Below are positions 9,096-16,243 of a stretch of DNA of 50,123 bases, piece by piece (positions within the stretch are counted from its first letter, which is position 1; each line of letters begins with the position of its first letter). A program made the translations under genes and the position numbers. The notes under the pieces are model-generated. The model ran no database searches and was not told the DNA's origin. It was given only the letters and a program-made list of their open reading frames with translations. Origin of the DNA: Candidatus Omnitrophota bacterium. Its GTDB lineage: Bacteria; Omnitrophota; Gorgyraeia; Zapsychrales; Zapsychraceae. The stretch covers positions 1-50,123 of the forward strand of contig JAHFGL010000013.1 in NCBI GenBank assembly GCA_023247445.1, given 5' to 3'.

Positions 9096-9120
9096 TATTT
9101 ATTTCCGATAGTTCAGTCAA
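9092..9120 (-). promoter_or_regulatory. Sigma70-type promoter of nrdAB
   Basis: On the minus strand, -35 TTGACT (9120-9115), a 17-nt spacer and -10 TACTAT (9097-9092). Transcription would start near 9085 and run through a leader of about 180 nt before the nrdA ATG at 8903. The rest of the 8904-9204 gap holds an AT-rich inverted repeat near 8930-8946, with no gene visible. Confidence 0.65.
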
Positions 9121-9162
9121 GGGCAAATTTAGAAATTTTTAGTTATTTTTTTGATTTGAATG

Positions 9163-9193
9163 CCTCGTCCCTGATTTTACATCAAGGACGAGG
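9163..9193. terminator. Stem-loop downstream of the SOD gene
   Basis: Perfect 8-bp arms CCTCGTCC (9163-9170) and GGACGAGG (9186-9193), extended by TGA/TCA across one mismatch. It lies 11 nt beyond the SOD stop on the minus strand. There is no U-tract directly after it in that direction, so it may be a weak or Rho-assisted terminator, or an mRNA-end stabiliser. Confidence 0.45.
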
Positions 9194-9204
9194 TCAAGGT
9201 GAAA

Positions 9205-9828
9205 TTATTTTTTAGCGGATTGATATAATTTTTCGACAGCATCCCAATTGACAACATTCCAAAACGCAGCCACATAATCAGGACGACGATTTTGATATTT
9301 TAAATAGTAAGCATGTTCCCAAACATCGATACCAAGAACAGGTGTACCTTTAAGATCAGAAACATCCATCAAAGGATTATCTTGATTTGGTGTTGAGCCA
9401 ATGACGAGCTTCCCTTCTTTTACAACAAGCCACGCCCATCCACTTCCAAAACGTCCAACGGCGGCTTTGCCAAATTGTTCTTTAAAGGCATCGAAGCTTC
9501 CAAAAGTTTTGTTGATTTCGTCAGCAATTTTTCCTTTTGGTGCGCCACCAGCTTTAGGGCCGATGATATTCCAGAAGAATGAATGATTCCAGTGTCCGCC
9601 GGCATTATTGCGAACAACACCTCTGATGTCTTCCGGAATTGAAGCAATTTTGCTGATTAAATCTTCAAGACTTTTTGAGGAAAGATCAGCCTTGCCTTCA
9701 AGGGCTTTATTCAAATTATTAATGTAAGCCGCATGATGTTTGCCGTGATGAATTTCCATCGTCATAGCATCAATGTGGGGCTCAAGCGCGTTAAGCGGAT
9801 AAGCTAACGTTGGTAATGTAAAAGCCAT
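9205..9828 (-). CDS. sodA: Superoxide dismutase, Mn type
   Basis: 207 residues of the Fe/Mn SOD family. Metal ligands His27, His82, Asp168 and His172 ([20 protein letters not shown]). The second-sphere pattern AGGHWNH together with Gln149 in PNQDNPL is that of manganese enzymes; iron enzymes usually carry the Gln in the AAQxWNH position. No signal peptide, so cytosolic. GGAGAG lies upstream of ATG 9828. It starts 18 nt after tpx, so the two antioxidant genes probably share a transcript. Confidence 0.95.
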   Translation of the reverse strand: MAFTLPTLAYPLNALEPHIDAMTMEIHHGKHHAAYINNLNKALEGKADLSSKSLEDLISKIASIPEDIRGVVRNNAGGHWNHSFFWNIIGPKAGGAPKGKIADEINKTFGSFDAFKEQFGKAAVGRFGSGWAWLVVKEGKLVIGSTPNQDNPLMDVSDLKGTPVLGIDVWEHAYYLKYQNRRPDYVAAFWNVVNWDAVEKLYQSAKK

Positions 9829-9846
9829 GGGGTTCTCTCCTTAATA

Positions 9847-10365
9847 TTATTGAACTTTTTTAAGAGCGTTTAAAACTTCATCGTAATTTGGTTCGGTGGT
9901 AATTTCTGGAACGATTTGTTTATAGGCAACGGCACCTTTTGTATCAACGATAAAAATAGCGCGGATAAGTAAGCGTAAACCTTTAATTAAAACACCATAT
10001 TTTTCACCGAAGTTAGCGTCGCGATGATCTGATAATGTTTTAAGTTTATCCACACCGGTGGCCCCACACCATCTTTTTTGGGCGAAAGGTAAATCCATAC
10101 TGATCGTGAGAATCACAACATCATTTCCTAAATTAGCTGCTTCTTTATTAAATCTTTTTGTTTGCAGATCACAAATACCTGTATCAAGCGAAGGAACAAC
10201 GGAAAGGATAACTTTTTTTCCTTTCAGTGAAGATAATTTGAATTCAGAAAGATCATTGGCGGTCAAGGTAAACTCTGGTGCCATTTGGCCAACTTCAATT
10301 TCCCTTCCAGCAAGCGTCACTGGATTGCCCTTCATCGTTACTTTTGTCGCAAAAGTTGAAGACAT
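9847..10365 (-). CDS. tpx: Thiol peroxidase (Tpx, atypical 2-Cys peroxiredoxin)
   Basis: 172 residues from ATG 10365, chosen because AGGAGT ends 7 nt upstream; an upstream in-frame ATG at 10392 would start inside a dispersed repeat. Peroxidatic Cys65 (LDTGICDLQT) and resolving Cys100 (KRWCGATG) are both present. It reduces H2O2 and alkyl peroxides using thioredoxin; a thioredoxin reductase is encoded at 20734-21669. It lies between aqpZ and sodA on the same strand, separated from aqpZ by repeat copy A. Confidence 0.94.
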   Translation of the reverse strand: MSSTFATKVTMKGNPVTLAGREIEVGQMAPEFTLTANDLSEFKLSSLKGKKVILSVVPSLDTGICDLQTKRFNKEAANLGNDVVILTISMDLPFAQKRWCGATGVDKLKTLSDHRDANFGEKYGVLIKGLRLLIRAIFIVDTKGAVAYKQIVPEITTEPNYDEVLNALKKVQ

Positions 10366-10386
10366 TGTTAGGACTCCTTTTTTTAT

Positions 10387-10460
10387 CGTCATTCTGAGCG
10401 TTAGCGAAGAATCTCAAAATATCGAAGAGATCCTTCGTTACTTCGGTCCTCAGGATGACG
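10387..10460. repeat. Dispersed palindromic element, copy A
   Basis: A 74-bp element in the tpx-aqpZ gap bounded by CGTCATTCTGA and TCAGGATGACG, with internal inverted segments (GAAGAATCTC, GAGATCCTTC). The same ends recur at 16091-16239 and 47901-47976, and a half copy lies inside menE. The first ~35 bases are nearly identical to the 47901 copy. Confidence 0.75.
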
Positions 10461-10473
10461 AGGTTTAAATTTA

Positions 10474-11133
10474 TTATTCTAAAGTTGTACGATATGTTAC
10501 AGCTGCTAAAATTCCACCAACAATAGGCCCGACCCAATATATCCAAAGATTTTGTAATCCTCCACCAAGTAACGCTGGCCCTAGATGTCGTGCTGGATTC
10601 ATCGCGGCGCCAGTAATTGGACCACCGATTAAAATATCGAGCGCGACAGTTAGTCCAATAAAAAGTCCGCCAACTTTTGGCGCACGCTTATCAACAGCGG
10701 TTCCATAAACAACAAAAACCAAAAAGAATGTTAAGATGATTTCCGTAAGTAATCCCATACTGGCAGAAATATTGGCCCCAAGTGCTGGAGTCCCCATACC
10801 GACGGCCATAAGCGCATCATGCGGCATACATAGTTTAATAAGGAAGGCCGCAAAAATAGCCCCTAAACATTGCGCGATCACATAACCGAAGGTGTTAATT
10901 GCATCAATCTTTTGGGCTACAAATAAGCCGATCGTAACGGCCGGGTTAAAATGTCCACCACTGATAGCTGCGGTTGCACTTACCATAACGGCGATCGTGA
11001 GTCCATGTGCGAGGGCAATGCCAACTAATCCCGATTGACCGCCAATAATGTAGTTGCTGGCGATCGCGCCAACGCCAACGAAAATCAAAGCAAATGTTCC
11101 AATAAATTCAGCAATAAGTGCTTTAACATTCAT
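10474..11133 (-). CDS. aqpZ: MIP-family aquaporin (AqpZ-like water channel)
   Basis: 219 residues, six predicted membrane helices. Both half-helix signatures are present: GGHFNPAVTIG in the first half and MNPARHLGPALLGG in the second. The short length and the Arg directly after the second NPA favour a water-selective channel over a GlpF glycerol facilitator. GAGGAAAT precedes ATG 11133 and a clear promoter lies at 11187-11214. It may be the first gene of an aqpZ-tpx-sodA unit. Substrate selectivity is inferred. Confidence 0.88.
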   Translation of the reverse strand: MNVKALIAEFIGTFALIFVGVGAIASNYIIGGQSGLVGIALAHGLTIAVMVSATAAISGGHFNPAVTIGLFVAQKIDAINTFGYVIAQCLGAIFAAFLIKLCMPHDALMAVGMGTPALGANISASMGLLTEIILTFFLVFVVYGTAVDKRAPKVGGLFIGLTVALDILIGGPITGAAMNPARHLGPALLGGGLQNLWIYWVGPIVGGILAAVTYRTTLE

Positions 11134-11186
11134 AATTATTTCCTCATTTAAAAAATTGTTAATAATTCTAGTGATTGAGTGTTTTT

Positions 11187-11214
11187 ATCTTACTCAAATT
11201 ATTATATTTGTCAA
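11187..11214 (-). promoter_or_regulatory. Sigma70-type promoter of aqpZ
   Basis: On the minus strand, -35 TTGACA (11214-11209), a 16-nt spacer and -10 TAAGAT (11192-11187); leader about 45 nt. Confidence 0.6.
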
Positions 11215-11267
11215 TAGAAACGACAGGGTGAAAAGTTTTTTCAATCAATATTTTTGTTTAGATGAGC

Positions 11268-11295
11268 TTGTTGTGCGCTTACTTTATGTTATAAT
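11268..11295 (+). promoter_or_regulatory. Sigma70-type promoter of the hotdog thioesterase
   Basis: -35 TTGTTG (11268-11273), 16-nt spacer, consensus -10 TATAAT (11290-11295). The gene's ribosome-binding site GAGGAG is at 11326-11331, 6 nt before ATG 11338. Confidence 0.6.
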
Positions 11296-11337
11296 CAACG
11301 CCAGTTAGATAAAACGTCATTTCACGAGGAGAAAAAC

Positions 11338-11751
11338 ATGTATACGTATCAAGTAAAGATTAAACTTCACGACACCGATGCCGCTGGATTATTATTTTTT
11401 AGTCATCAATTTGAGCTCATCCATGATGCCTATGAGGCGCTTTTGGAGAACATCGGTTTCGGGTTTGCAGAACTCATCAAAAATAAAAATTATTTTCTTC
11501 CCATTGTTCATGCCGAGTCCGATTATAAGCTCCCTCTTTTTGTTGGCGATTTAATTGAGATTCAAGTGACCGTTGAGAAAGTTGGGAACACCTCCTTTAC
11601 CTTCGCCTATAAACTTCTTAATGCCAAACAACAGCTTGTTGGCACCGCCCGCACCGTTCATGTCACCATGGACAAGGCCACAAAGAAAAAGATCCCTCTT
11701 CCCAAAGAAATGCGTGTGAAGATCGATGATCTTTATTCTGTAGATCATTAA
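11338..11751 (+). CDS. menI: YbgC/4HBT hotdog thioesterase, probable DHNA-CoA hydrolase
   Basis: 137 residues, a single hotdog domain. The motif HDTDAAGLLFFSHQFELIHDAYE carries the catalytic Asp and the Gly and Phe positions of the YbgC/4-hydroxybenzoyl-CoA class, to which cyanobacterial DHNA-CoA thioesterases belong. The neighbouring menE, C, A, B, D, F and G genes lack any other thioesterase, so hydrolysis of 1,4-dihydroxy-2-naphthoyl-CoA is the likely role. It is transcribed toward menE and ends 5 nt from the menE stop. Hotdog enzymes are promiscuous, so the substrate is inferred from context. Confidence 0.72.
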   Translation: MYTYQVKIKLHDTDAAGLLFFSHQFELIHDAYEALLENIGFGFAELIKNKNYFLPIVHAESDYKLPLFVGDLIEIQVTVEKVGNTSFTFAYKLLNAKQQLVGTARTVHVTMDKATKKKIPLPKEMRVKIDDLYSVDH

Positions 11752-11756
11752 CAAAT

Positions 11757-13133
11757 TTATGATGCTTTTCTGTGATGTGCTTTGGAAAGAATTTTTCGAT
11801 TTAATTTCAAATTTTTCTTGTTTAAAGGGTTTGGCCACGGCAGAAATTGATCGGGGATTTTGAATTTAGGGAGATGGTTTTTTAGATGTTGAATGATCTG
11901 CGCATTGGTTAAGAAGCTTGCCTTAGTTCTCTTAATAAATGCCACGGGTCTAAAGCCGAATTCTTTACTCTTAACTGGAACAACGATAGCTTGTTCAATC
12001 CCTGGTATTTGAAGTAAATACTTTTCAATTTCTTCCGGTTGGATGTTCTCGCCGCCGGAGATGAACATGTTGTCTTTACGACCGATCACGCTAAGATATT
12101 TACCTTTAGTTAAACGTCCCAAGTCGCCCGTGTGAAACCAGCCTTGATGATCTAACGCAAGCTCAATAGTTTTTCCTTTGATGTATCCTTTAAATAAAGT
12201 CTTTCCTTTAACAAGGATCTCTCCCTCTTTTGAAATTCTAAACTCACGGTAGTTTAAAATTTTAACACGATTGAATTTTAATTTTTCTGAGGTCGCCACT
12301 TGCGATGACATTTCGGTTAAGCCATAAGAAATATAAATAGGTAAGCGCAGTCGCTTTGATTGCGTTAAGAGTAATTCAGGAATTGAACTCCCTCCCACGA
12401 GAATAGCTTTAAGTTTTTTAAGAACCTTTGCATTAGGTTTTTTTTGTAACAAGCGATAGAGTTGCGTTGGCACAACTGAGACATGTGTAATTTTATAACG
12501 GTGAATGTTTGTTTCTAACTTTTGTGATGGATCGGCAATAACAACCGTTCCTCCCCCTAACAGCGCACGAAATAAAATGCTTAAGCCACCAACGTGATAA
12601 AGTGGTAACGATAAAAGCCAACGGTCTCCTTTCTTAAAGGGAATGTGTTCATTGGAGCCTTTGGCACTGAAGTAATGATTGCCGAAGGTGTGAACGGCTG
12701 CTTTTGGTTCACCGCTGGTGCCTGAGGTAAAAATGATTGTGGTTGGTTGATTCAAGGAGTAAGTAAATGATTTTTTTAGAGATCCTTCAGTCGCTATCGC
12801 TCCTTCAGGATGACGAAGCGTGAGAACATATTGACATCTAAGTTTCTTAATTTGTTTTTTTAAATTTTTTTGCGGTAAACGTGTACTTAATAAACACGCC
12901 ACTGCCTTTATCCGCCACAAAGCGAGCAGCATAATTAGATATTCAGCAGAATTTTGACTGACAATGTCCACACGATCGTTTGGTTTTATTCCACGTTTCG
13001 CTAAATAATCAGTCATCGCACAAACGCGCTGATGAAATTCCTGGTAAGTTAAAGATTTATTTTGATCAATGATGGCGGGATGATTTGGAAATATCTGAGC
13101 GTTTGATTGGAGTGGACAAGGAATGGAATTCAT
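11757..13133 (-). CDS. menE: o-Succinylbenzoate-CoA ligase
   Basis: 458 residues of the adenylate-forming family. The ATP-binding motif IIFTSGTSGEPK, YGLTEMSSQ, the hinge region FHTGDLGRL and C-terminal GGENIQPEEIE are all present. It activates OSB with CoA for MenB. Just before the ATP motif, residues near 115-130 read RHPEGAIATEGS, which is a translated piece of the dispersed palindromic element (12778-12815). The frame is intact and all catalytic motifs are present. It is the last gene of the men cluster, 63 nt after menC, with a foldback repeat between. No Shine-Dalgarno is seen. Confidence 0.93.
   Translation of the reverse strand: MNSIPCPLQSNAQIFPNHPAIIDQNKSLTYQEFHQRVCAMTDYLAKRGIKPNDRVDIVSQNSAEYLIMLLALWRIKAVACLLSTRLPQKNLKKQIKKLRCQYVLTLRHPEGAIATEGSLKKSFTYSLNQPTTIIFTSGTSGEPKAAVHTFGNHYFSAKGSNEHIPFKKGDRWLLSLPLYHVGGLSILFRALLGGGTVVIADPSQKLETNIHRYKITHVSVVPTQLYRLLQKKPNAKVLKKLKAILVGGSSIPELLLTQSKRLRLPIYISYGLTEMSSQVATSEKLKFNRVKILNYREFRISKEGEILVKGKTLFKGYIKGKTIELALDHQGWFHTGDLGRLTKGKYLSVIGRKDNMFISGGENIQPEEIEKYLLQIPGIEQAIVVPVKSKEFGFRPVAFIKRTKASFLTNAQIIQHLKNHLPKFKIPDQFLPWPNPLNKKNLKLNRKILSKAHHRKAS
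12778..12815. repeat. Dispersed palindromic element, half copy B inside menE
   Basis: Reverse-complemented, this 38-bp segment matches 16091-16127 for 37 consecutive bases. It is translated in frame within menE as RHPEGAIATEGS. It falls in a linker just ahead of the TSGTSGEPK motif, where an insertion could be tolerated. Confidence 0.85.
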
Positions 13134-13137
13134 CGTG

Positions 13138-13197
13138 GGGTCAAGGGTCAGGTAGCAAGGGTCAGGGTTTTGACCCTTGTCCCTTACTACTTGCCCC
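13138..13197. repeat. GGGTCA-rich foldback repeat between menC and menE
   Basis: The left half contains repeated AAGGGTCA units plus GGTAGCAAGGG; the right half contains their complement (TGACCCTTGTCCCTTACTAC). The same family occurs at 15163-15232. It occupies nearly all of the intergenic gap. Confidence 0.6.
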
Positions 13198-14285
13198 TAC
13201 TTTATTTCTTTCAACAATTCAAAATTTATATCCTTCGATTGAATCATTTTATCTTTGATGTTGAGCTTGCCATGGGAAATGGTGAGTTTTTCTTTGAGGA
13301 GATCTTGCTTGAACCATTTAAAGGTATCAATTCCCGCCGTGTAATCACGAAGTGAGCTGCCAGCAATTTGGGCGAGGCACAGTAGCCCAAGTGATGATTC
13401 ATAGCTTGAACTTAAAACATAATCAATGGCAAATTTTTTGGCATGGTTAATAAATTTCCAGGTCCGTTCAATCCCACCTAAAATTGTCGGTTTAAGGATT
13501 AAAACATCAACGCCATCTAGGGATTGGATTTCTTGCAGGCTTAAATGATTTAAGGATTCATCAAGAGCTACCGGAATGAGCGTCTTCATAAAGAATTCTG
13601 GAATTTTTGTTGTGTCCTTAAATGGTTCTTCAATATAAATAACCGCGGCACACCCAATCTCTTCGCCTAATTTAACCGCCTTTTTAAAATCGAGCGCCTG
13701 GTTTGCATCTAAGTGCAGCATCGCCTGGCCATTGATAATGGATTCTGCTGTTTTGATTTTATCAATTTCTTCCTCAATGTTTTTATCAATTTTTAATTTG
13801 ATCGATGTAAATCCTTGCGCGATGAGTTCCTGAGCTTGTTTTTTAACCTGGTCTTTGTTGCCTTGAATGAGTCCACTGATTTTGATTTCATCATGATGGT
13901 GATCAGAGAGCAATCGGTTAAGTGGGATCTTTTTTGTGTTTGCCATGAGGTTTAGCACCGCCATTTCAAATCCAAAACGAACTGATGGTTTAAGTCCAAA
14001 TTCATTAAGCCATGCATCAAATTTGCCATCAAGTTTTTCAACGTGACCAGAAATATCTTTTTTTCTTAGCGAATTTTTTAGAAATAGCGCCTGCTCTCTT
14101 GCTTCTTCCAATGTCTCTGAACTTAAGCCAGGCAGCGGCGCAATCTCTCCAAATCCTTCGTGTCCATGACTTGAAATGAGTTGAATAATTAGTCCATCAC
14201 GGACAGTCATCTTATGACCACGAATGGAGATGGTTTCGGTTAGCGGCAAACTGTATTGATAAAGATTGATGGTTGCGATGTTCAT
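13197..14285 (-). CDS. menC: o-Succinylbenzoate synthase
   Basis: 362 residues of the enolase superfamily. Catalytic Lys pair in SIKLKI, metal ligands in HLDANQAL, YIEEPFK and ALDESL, and the second catalytic Lys in ILKPTILGG. It dehydrates SHCHC to o-succinylbenzoate. I use ATG 14285, which overlaps the menA stop as ATGA, a classic translational-coupling junction; an upstream in-frame ATG at 14300 adds five residues inside menA. menE follows after a repeat. Confidence 0.94.
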   Translation of the reverse strand: MNIATINLYQYSLPLTETISIRGHKMTVRDGLIIQLISSHGHEGFGEIAPLPGLSSETLEEAREQALFLKNSLRKKDISGHVEKLDGKFDAWLNEFGLKPSVRFGFEMAVLNLMANTKKIPLNRLLSDHHHDEIKISGLIQGNKDQVKKQAQELIAQGFTSIKLKIDKNIEEEIDKIKTAESIINGQAMLHLDANQALDFKKAVKLGEEIGCAAVIYIEEPFKDTTKIPEFFMKTLIPVALDESLNHLSLQEIQSLDGVDVLILKPTILGGIERTWKFINHAKKFAIDYVLSSSYESSLGLLCLAQIAGSSLRDYTAGIDTFKWFKQDLLKEKLTISHGKLNIKDKMIQSKDINFELLKEIK

Positions 14286-15160
14286 AATTTCCAAATCCAT
14301 CCAATAGAAAATAAAATGCTATAAATTAATAATAACTGTCCGGTTGAGGCGAGTGCTTTATTTAGAGAAGGTCCATCAATTTTTGAGGCAACGGTTTTGA
14401 TTGTTGGAATTGCGATTAAACATGTAATCACAGCAACAAGGATTTGAACATGATCGTCAGTAATGGTGTAAATAAGAACGGGCATAAGTGACGCAGCCAA
14501 AATACAAAATAAATATTCAGAGATTGCAAACGAACGGCCGAAACGAACGGCCAATGTATTCTTTCCTGATTTTCGATCGCTATCGATGTCACGTAAATTG
14601 TTGATTGCTAAAATGGCTGTTGCAATTAGTCCAGGTGCGATGCCAGCGGCAATGACAGCCAAGTTTATTTCAAAGGTTTGAACATAATAAGTTCCCGCGA
14701 CCGCAACCGGTCCGAAGAAAACGAAAACAAAAATATCCCCGAGCCCCATGTAACCTAACGGCTTTGGTCCAGCGGTATAGAGAAGTCCAGATAAAATCGA
14801 GAAGATGCCAATAGTGGCTATCGGCCAGCCGCCGCGAAGGACGAGCAAATAGCAAATGATTGCCGATACGCTAAATGCAATGGCTGTTGCGATAATCATG
14901 GCTTTTGGACTTATCAGTCCGGCTTGGGTCACGCGTGTTGGGCCGATGCGTTCGTTATTGTCAGCGCCGTTTTTAAAATCAAAATAATCATTGGCCAGAT
15001 TTGTTCCGATTTGAATCGAGAGCGCACCCAAAAGACAGAGAATTGCTGTTGGCAAATGATATGGTCCATCACCAAAGGCCATGGCCGTGCCAATGAGAAC
15101 AGGACAAATCGATGCTGATAAAGTTTTGGGCCGAATGGCCATGAGCCAATGTTTTAGCAT
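14282..15160 (-). CDS. menA: 1,4-Dihydroxy-2-naphthoate polyprenyltransferase
   Basis: 292 residues, UbiA superfamily, about 8-9 membrane helices. Prenyl-diphosphate/Mg motifs NDYFDFKNGAD and RDIDSDRKSGKN are both present. It attaches the isoprenoid chain to DHNA, giving demethylmenaquinone, in the inner membrane. The frame can be opened six codons earlier from a TTG at 15178, but that segment belongs to a foldback repeat, so ATG 15160 (MLKHWLMAIRPKT) is preferred. Overlaps menC by 4 nt. Confidence 0.94.
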   Translation of the reverse strand: MLKHWLMAIRPKTLSASICPVLIGTAMAFGDGPYHLPTAILCLLGALSIQIGTNLANDYFDFKNGADNNERIGPTRVTQAGLISPKAMIIATAIAFSVSAIICYLLVLRGGWPIATIGIFSILSGLLYTAGPKPLGYMGLGDIFVFVFFGPVAVAGTYYVQTFEINLAVIAAGIAPGLIATAILAINNLRDIDSDRKSGKNTLAVRFGRSFAISEYLFCILAASLMPVLIYTITDDHVQILVAVITCLIAIPTIKTVASKIDGPSLNKALASTGQLLLIYSILFSIGWIWKL

Positions 15161-15162
15161 GT

Positions 15163-15232
15163 TGGGGTCATGGGGCAAGGGTCATGGGTCAACAGCGTTC
15201 CTTGCTACTTGACCCTTGTCCCTTGACCCTTT
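15163..15232. repeat. GGGTCA-rich foldback repeat between menB and menA
   Basis: The left arm has GGGGCAAGGGTCATGGGTCA; the right arm has TTGCTACTTGACCC and CTTGTCCCTTGACCC, imperfectly complementary. Same family as 13138-13197, so the two copies bracket menA-menC. The repeat abuts the menA start codon and leaves no Shine-Dalgarno there. Confidence 0.6.
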
Positions 15233-15234
15233 AA

Positions 15235-16068
15235 TTATGGTCTTTTCGGAAATTTTGAAAAATTTGGTTTACGTTTTTGAACAAATGCATTACGTCCTTC
15301 CTGCCCTTCTTCGGTCATGTAAAATAACATCGTCGCGTTGCCGGCCAACTCTTGCAATCCTGCTTGGCCATCGCAATCAGCATTAAGCGCTGCTTTTAAA
15401 CAACGAATGGCAATCGGCGAGTTCGCTAAAATTTCCTTGCACCACTTAACCGTCTCTTCTTCTAATTTTGCGTACGGAACAACGACGTTCGCTAAACCCA
15501 TTACAAGCGCCTGGGCTGCATTGTATTGTCGGCATAAAAACCAAATCTCGCGCGCCTTTTTTTGTCCAACGATTCTAGCCATGTAACTGGCCCCATAGCC
15601 GCCGTCGAAAGATCCCACTTTTGGTCCGGTCTGACCAAAGATAGCGTTGTCGGCCGCGATTGTGATATCACAAAGCATTTGTAAAATTTGTCCGCCGCCA
15701 ACCGCATAGCCAGCCACCATCGCAATAACTGGTTTTGGACATGTGCGAATTTGCCTTTGGAAATCTAAAACATTTAACCGATGAACACCTTGTTCATCTT
15801 TATATCCACTATCGCCACGGATTTTTTGATCGCCACCAGAACAGAATGCTTCTTTGCCTTCGCCTGTTAAGATAATGACGCCGATTTTTTCATCGTTACG
15901 TGCTTCATTAAGTGCCTCGGCCATTTCAAAAACAGTTTTTGGTCGAAAGGCATTACGCACCTCTGGCCGATTAATCGTAATCTTTGCGATCCCGTCAAGT
16001 TTTTCATATTTAATATCGGTGAAAGTTCCGGCTTTGATCCAGAAAGATTTCTTAGTTATTTTTGTCAT
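15235..16068 (-). CDS. menB: 1,4-Dihydroxy-2-naphthoyl-CoA synthase
   Basis: 277 residues of the crotonase family. Highly characteristic MenB motifs [28 protein letters not shown] and [16 protein letters not shown]. It closes the second ring of OSB-CoA to give DHNA-CoA. Upstream, a 149-bp palindromic element fills most of the gap to menD; downstream, a foldback separates it from menA. Start ATG 16068 has only a weak AGAGGAT upstream. Confidence 0.96.
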   Translation of the reverse strand: MTKITKKSFWIKAGTFTDIKYEKLDGIAKITINRPEVRNAFRPKTVFEMAEALNEARNDEKIGVIILTGEGKEAFCSGGDQKIRGDSGYKDEQGVHRLNVLDFQRQIRTCPKPVIAMVAGYAVGGGQILQMLCDITIAADNAIFGQTGPKVGSFDGGYGASYMARIVGQKKAREIWFLCRQYNAAQALVMGLANVVVPYAKLEEETVKWCKEILANSPIAIRCLKAALNADCDGQAGLQELAGNATMLFYMTEEGQEGRNAFVQKRKPNFSKFPKRP

Positions 16069-16090
16069 TTTTATCCTCTGTTATGTGGTC

Positions 16091-16239
16091 CGTCATCCTG
16101 AAGGAGCGATAGCGACTGAAGGATCTCCGAAGAGATCCTTCGCACCAACTTTCCTTAATGGTTTTAGATGAAGTTGGTACGTACTGACTTCATCTAACTA
16201 TAAATATTGAAAAGTCAGTACGCTGCGCTCAGGATGACG
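16091..16239. repeat. 149-bp palindromic MITE-like element, copy C, between menD and menB
   Basis: Outer ends CGTCATCCTGA (16091-16101) and TCAGGATGACG (16229-16239) are perfect inverted repeats. Inside are further pairs: GGATCT/AGATCC, CCAACTT/AAGTTGG and GTACTGAC/GTCAGTAC. It looks like one palindromic element into which another inverted repeat has been inserted. It carries no gene. It sits inside the men operon, so it must be transcribed through. Confidence 0.75.
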
Positions 16240-16243
16240 GTCA

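Noticed and set aside
8957-9142. 61-codon plus-strand frame upstream of nrdA
   Set aside because: It overlaps the nrdA promoter and NrdR boxes, has no Shine-Dalgarno and gives a low-complexity hydrophobic peptide.
9163-9193. Canonical Rho-independent terminator after sodA
   Set aside because: The stem is good, but an A-rich, not T-rich, stretch follows on the minus strand; kept only as a stem-loop.
10387-10460. Intrinsic terminator between aqpZ and tpx
   Set aside because: There is no T-tract, and the sequence recurs elsewhere as a dispersed repeat.
15854-16171. 105-codon plus-strand frame over menB and repeat copy C
   Set aside because: It is antisense to menB, and its end is the translated palindromic element.
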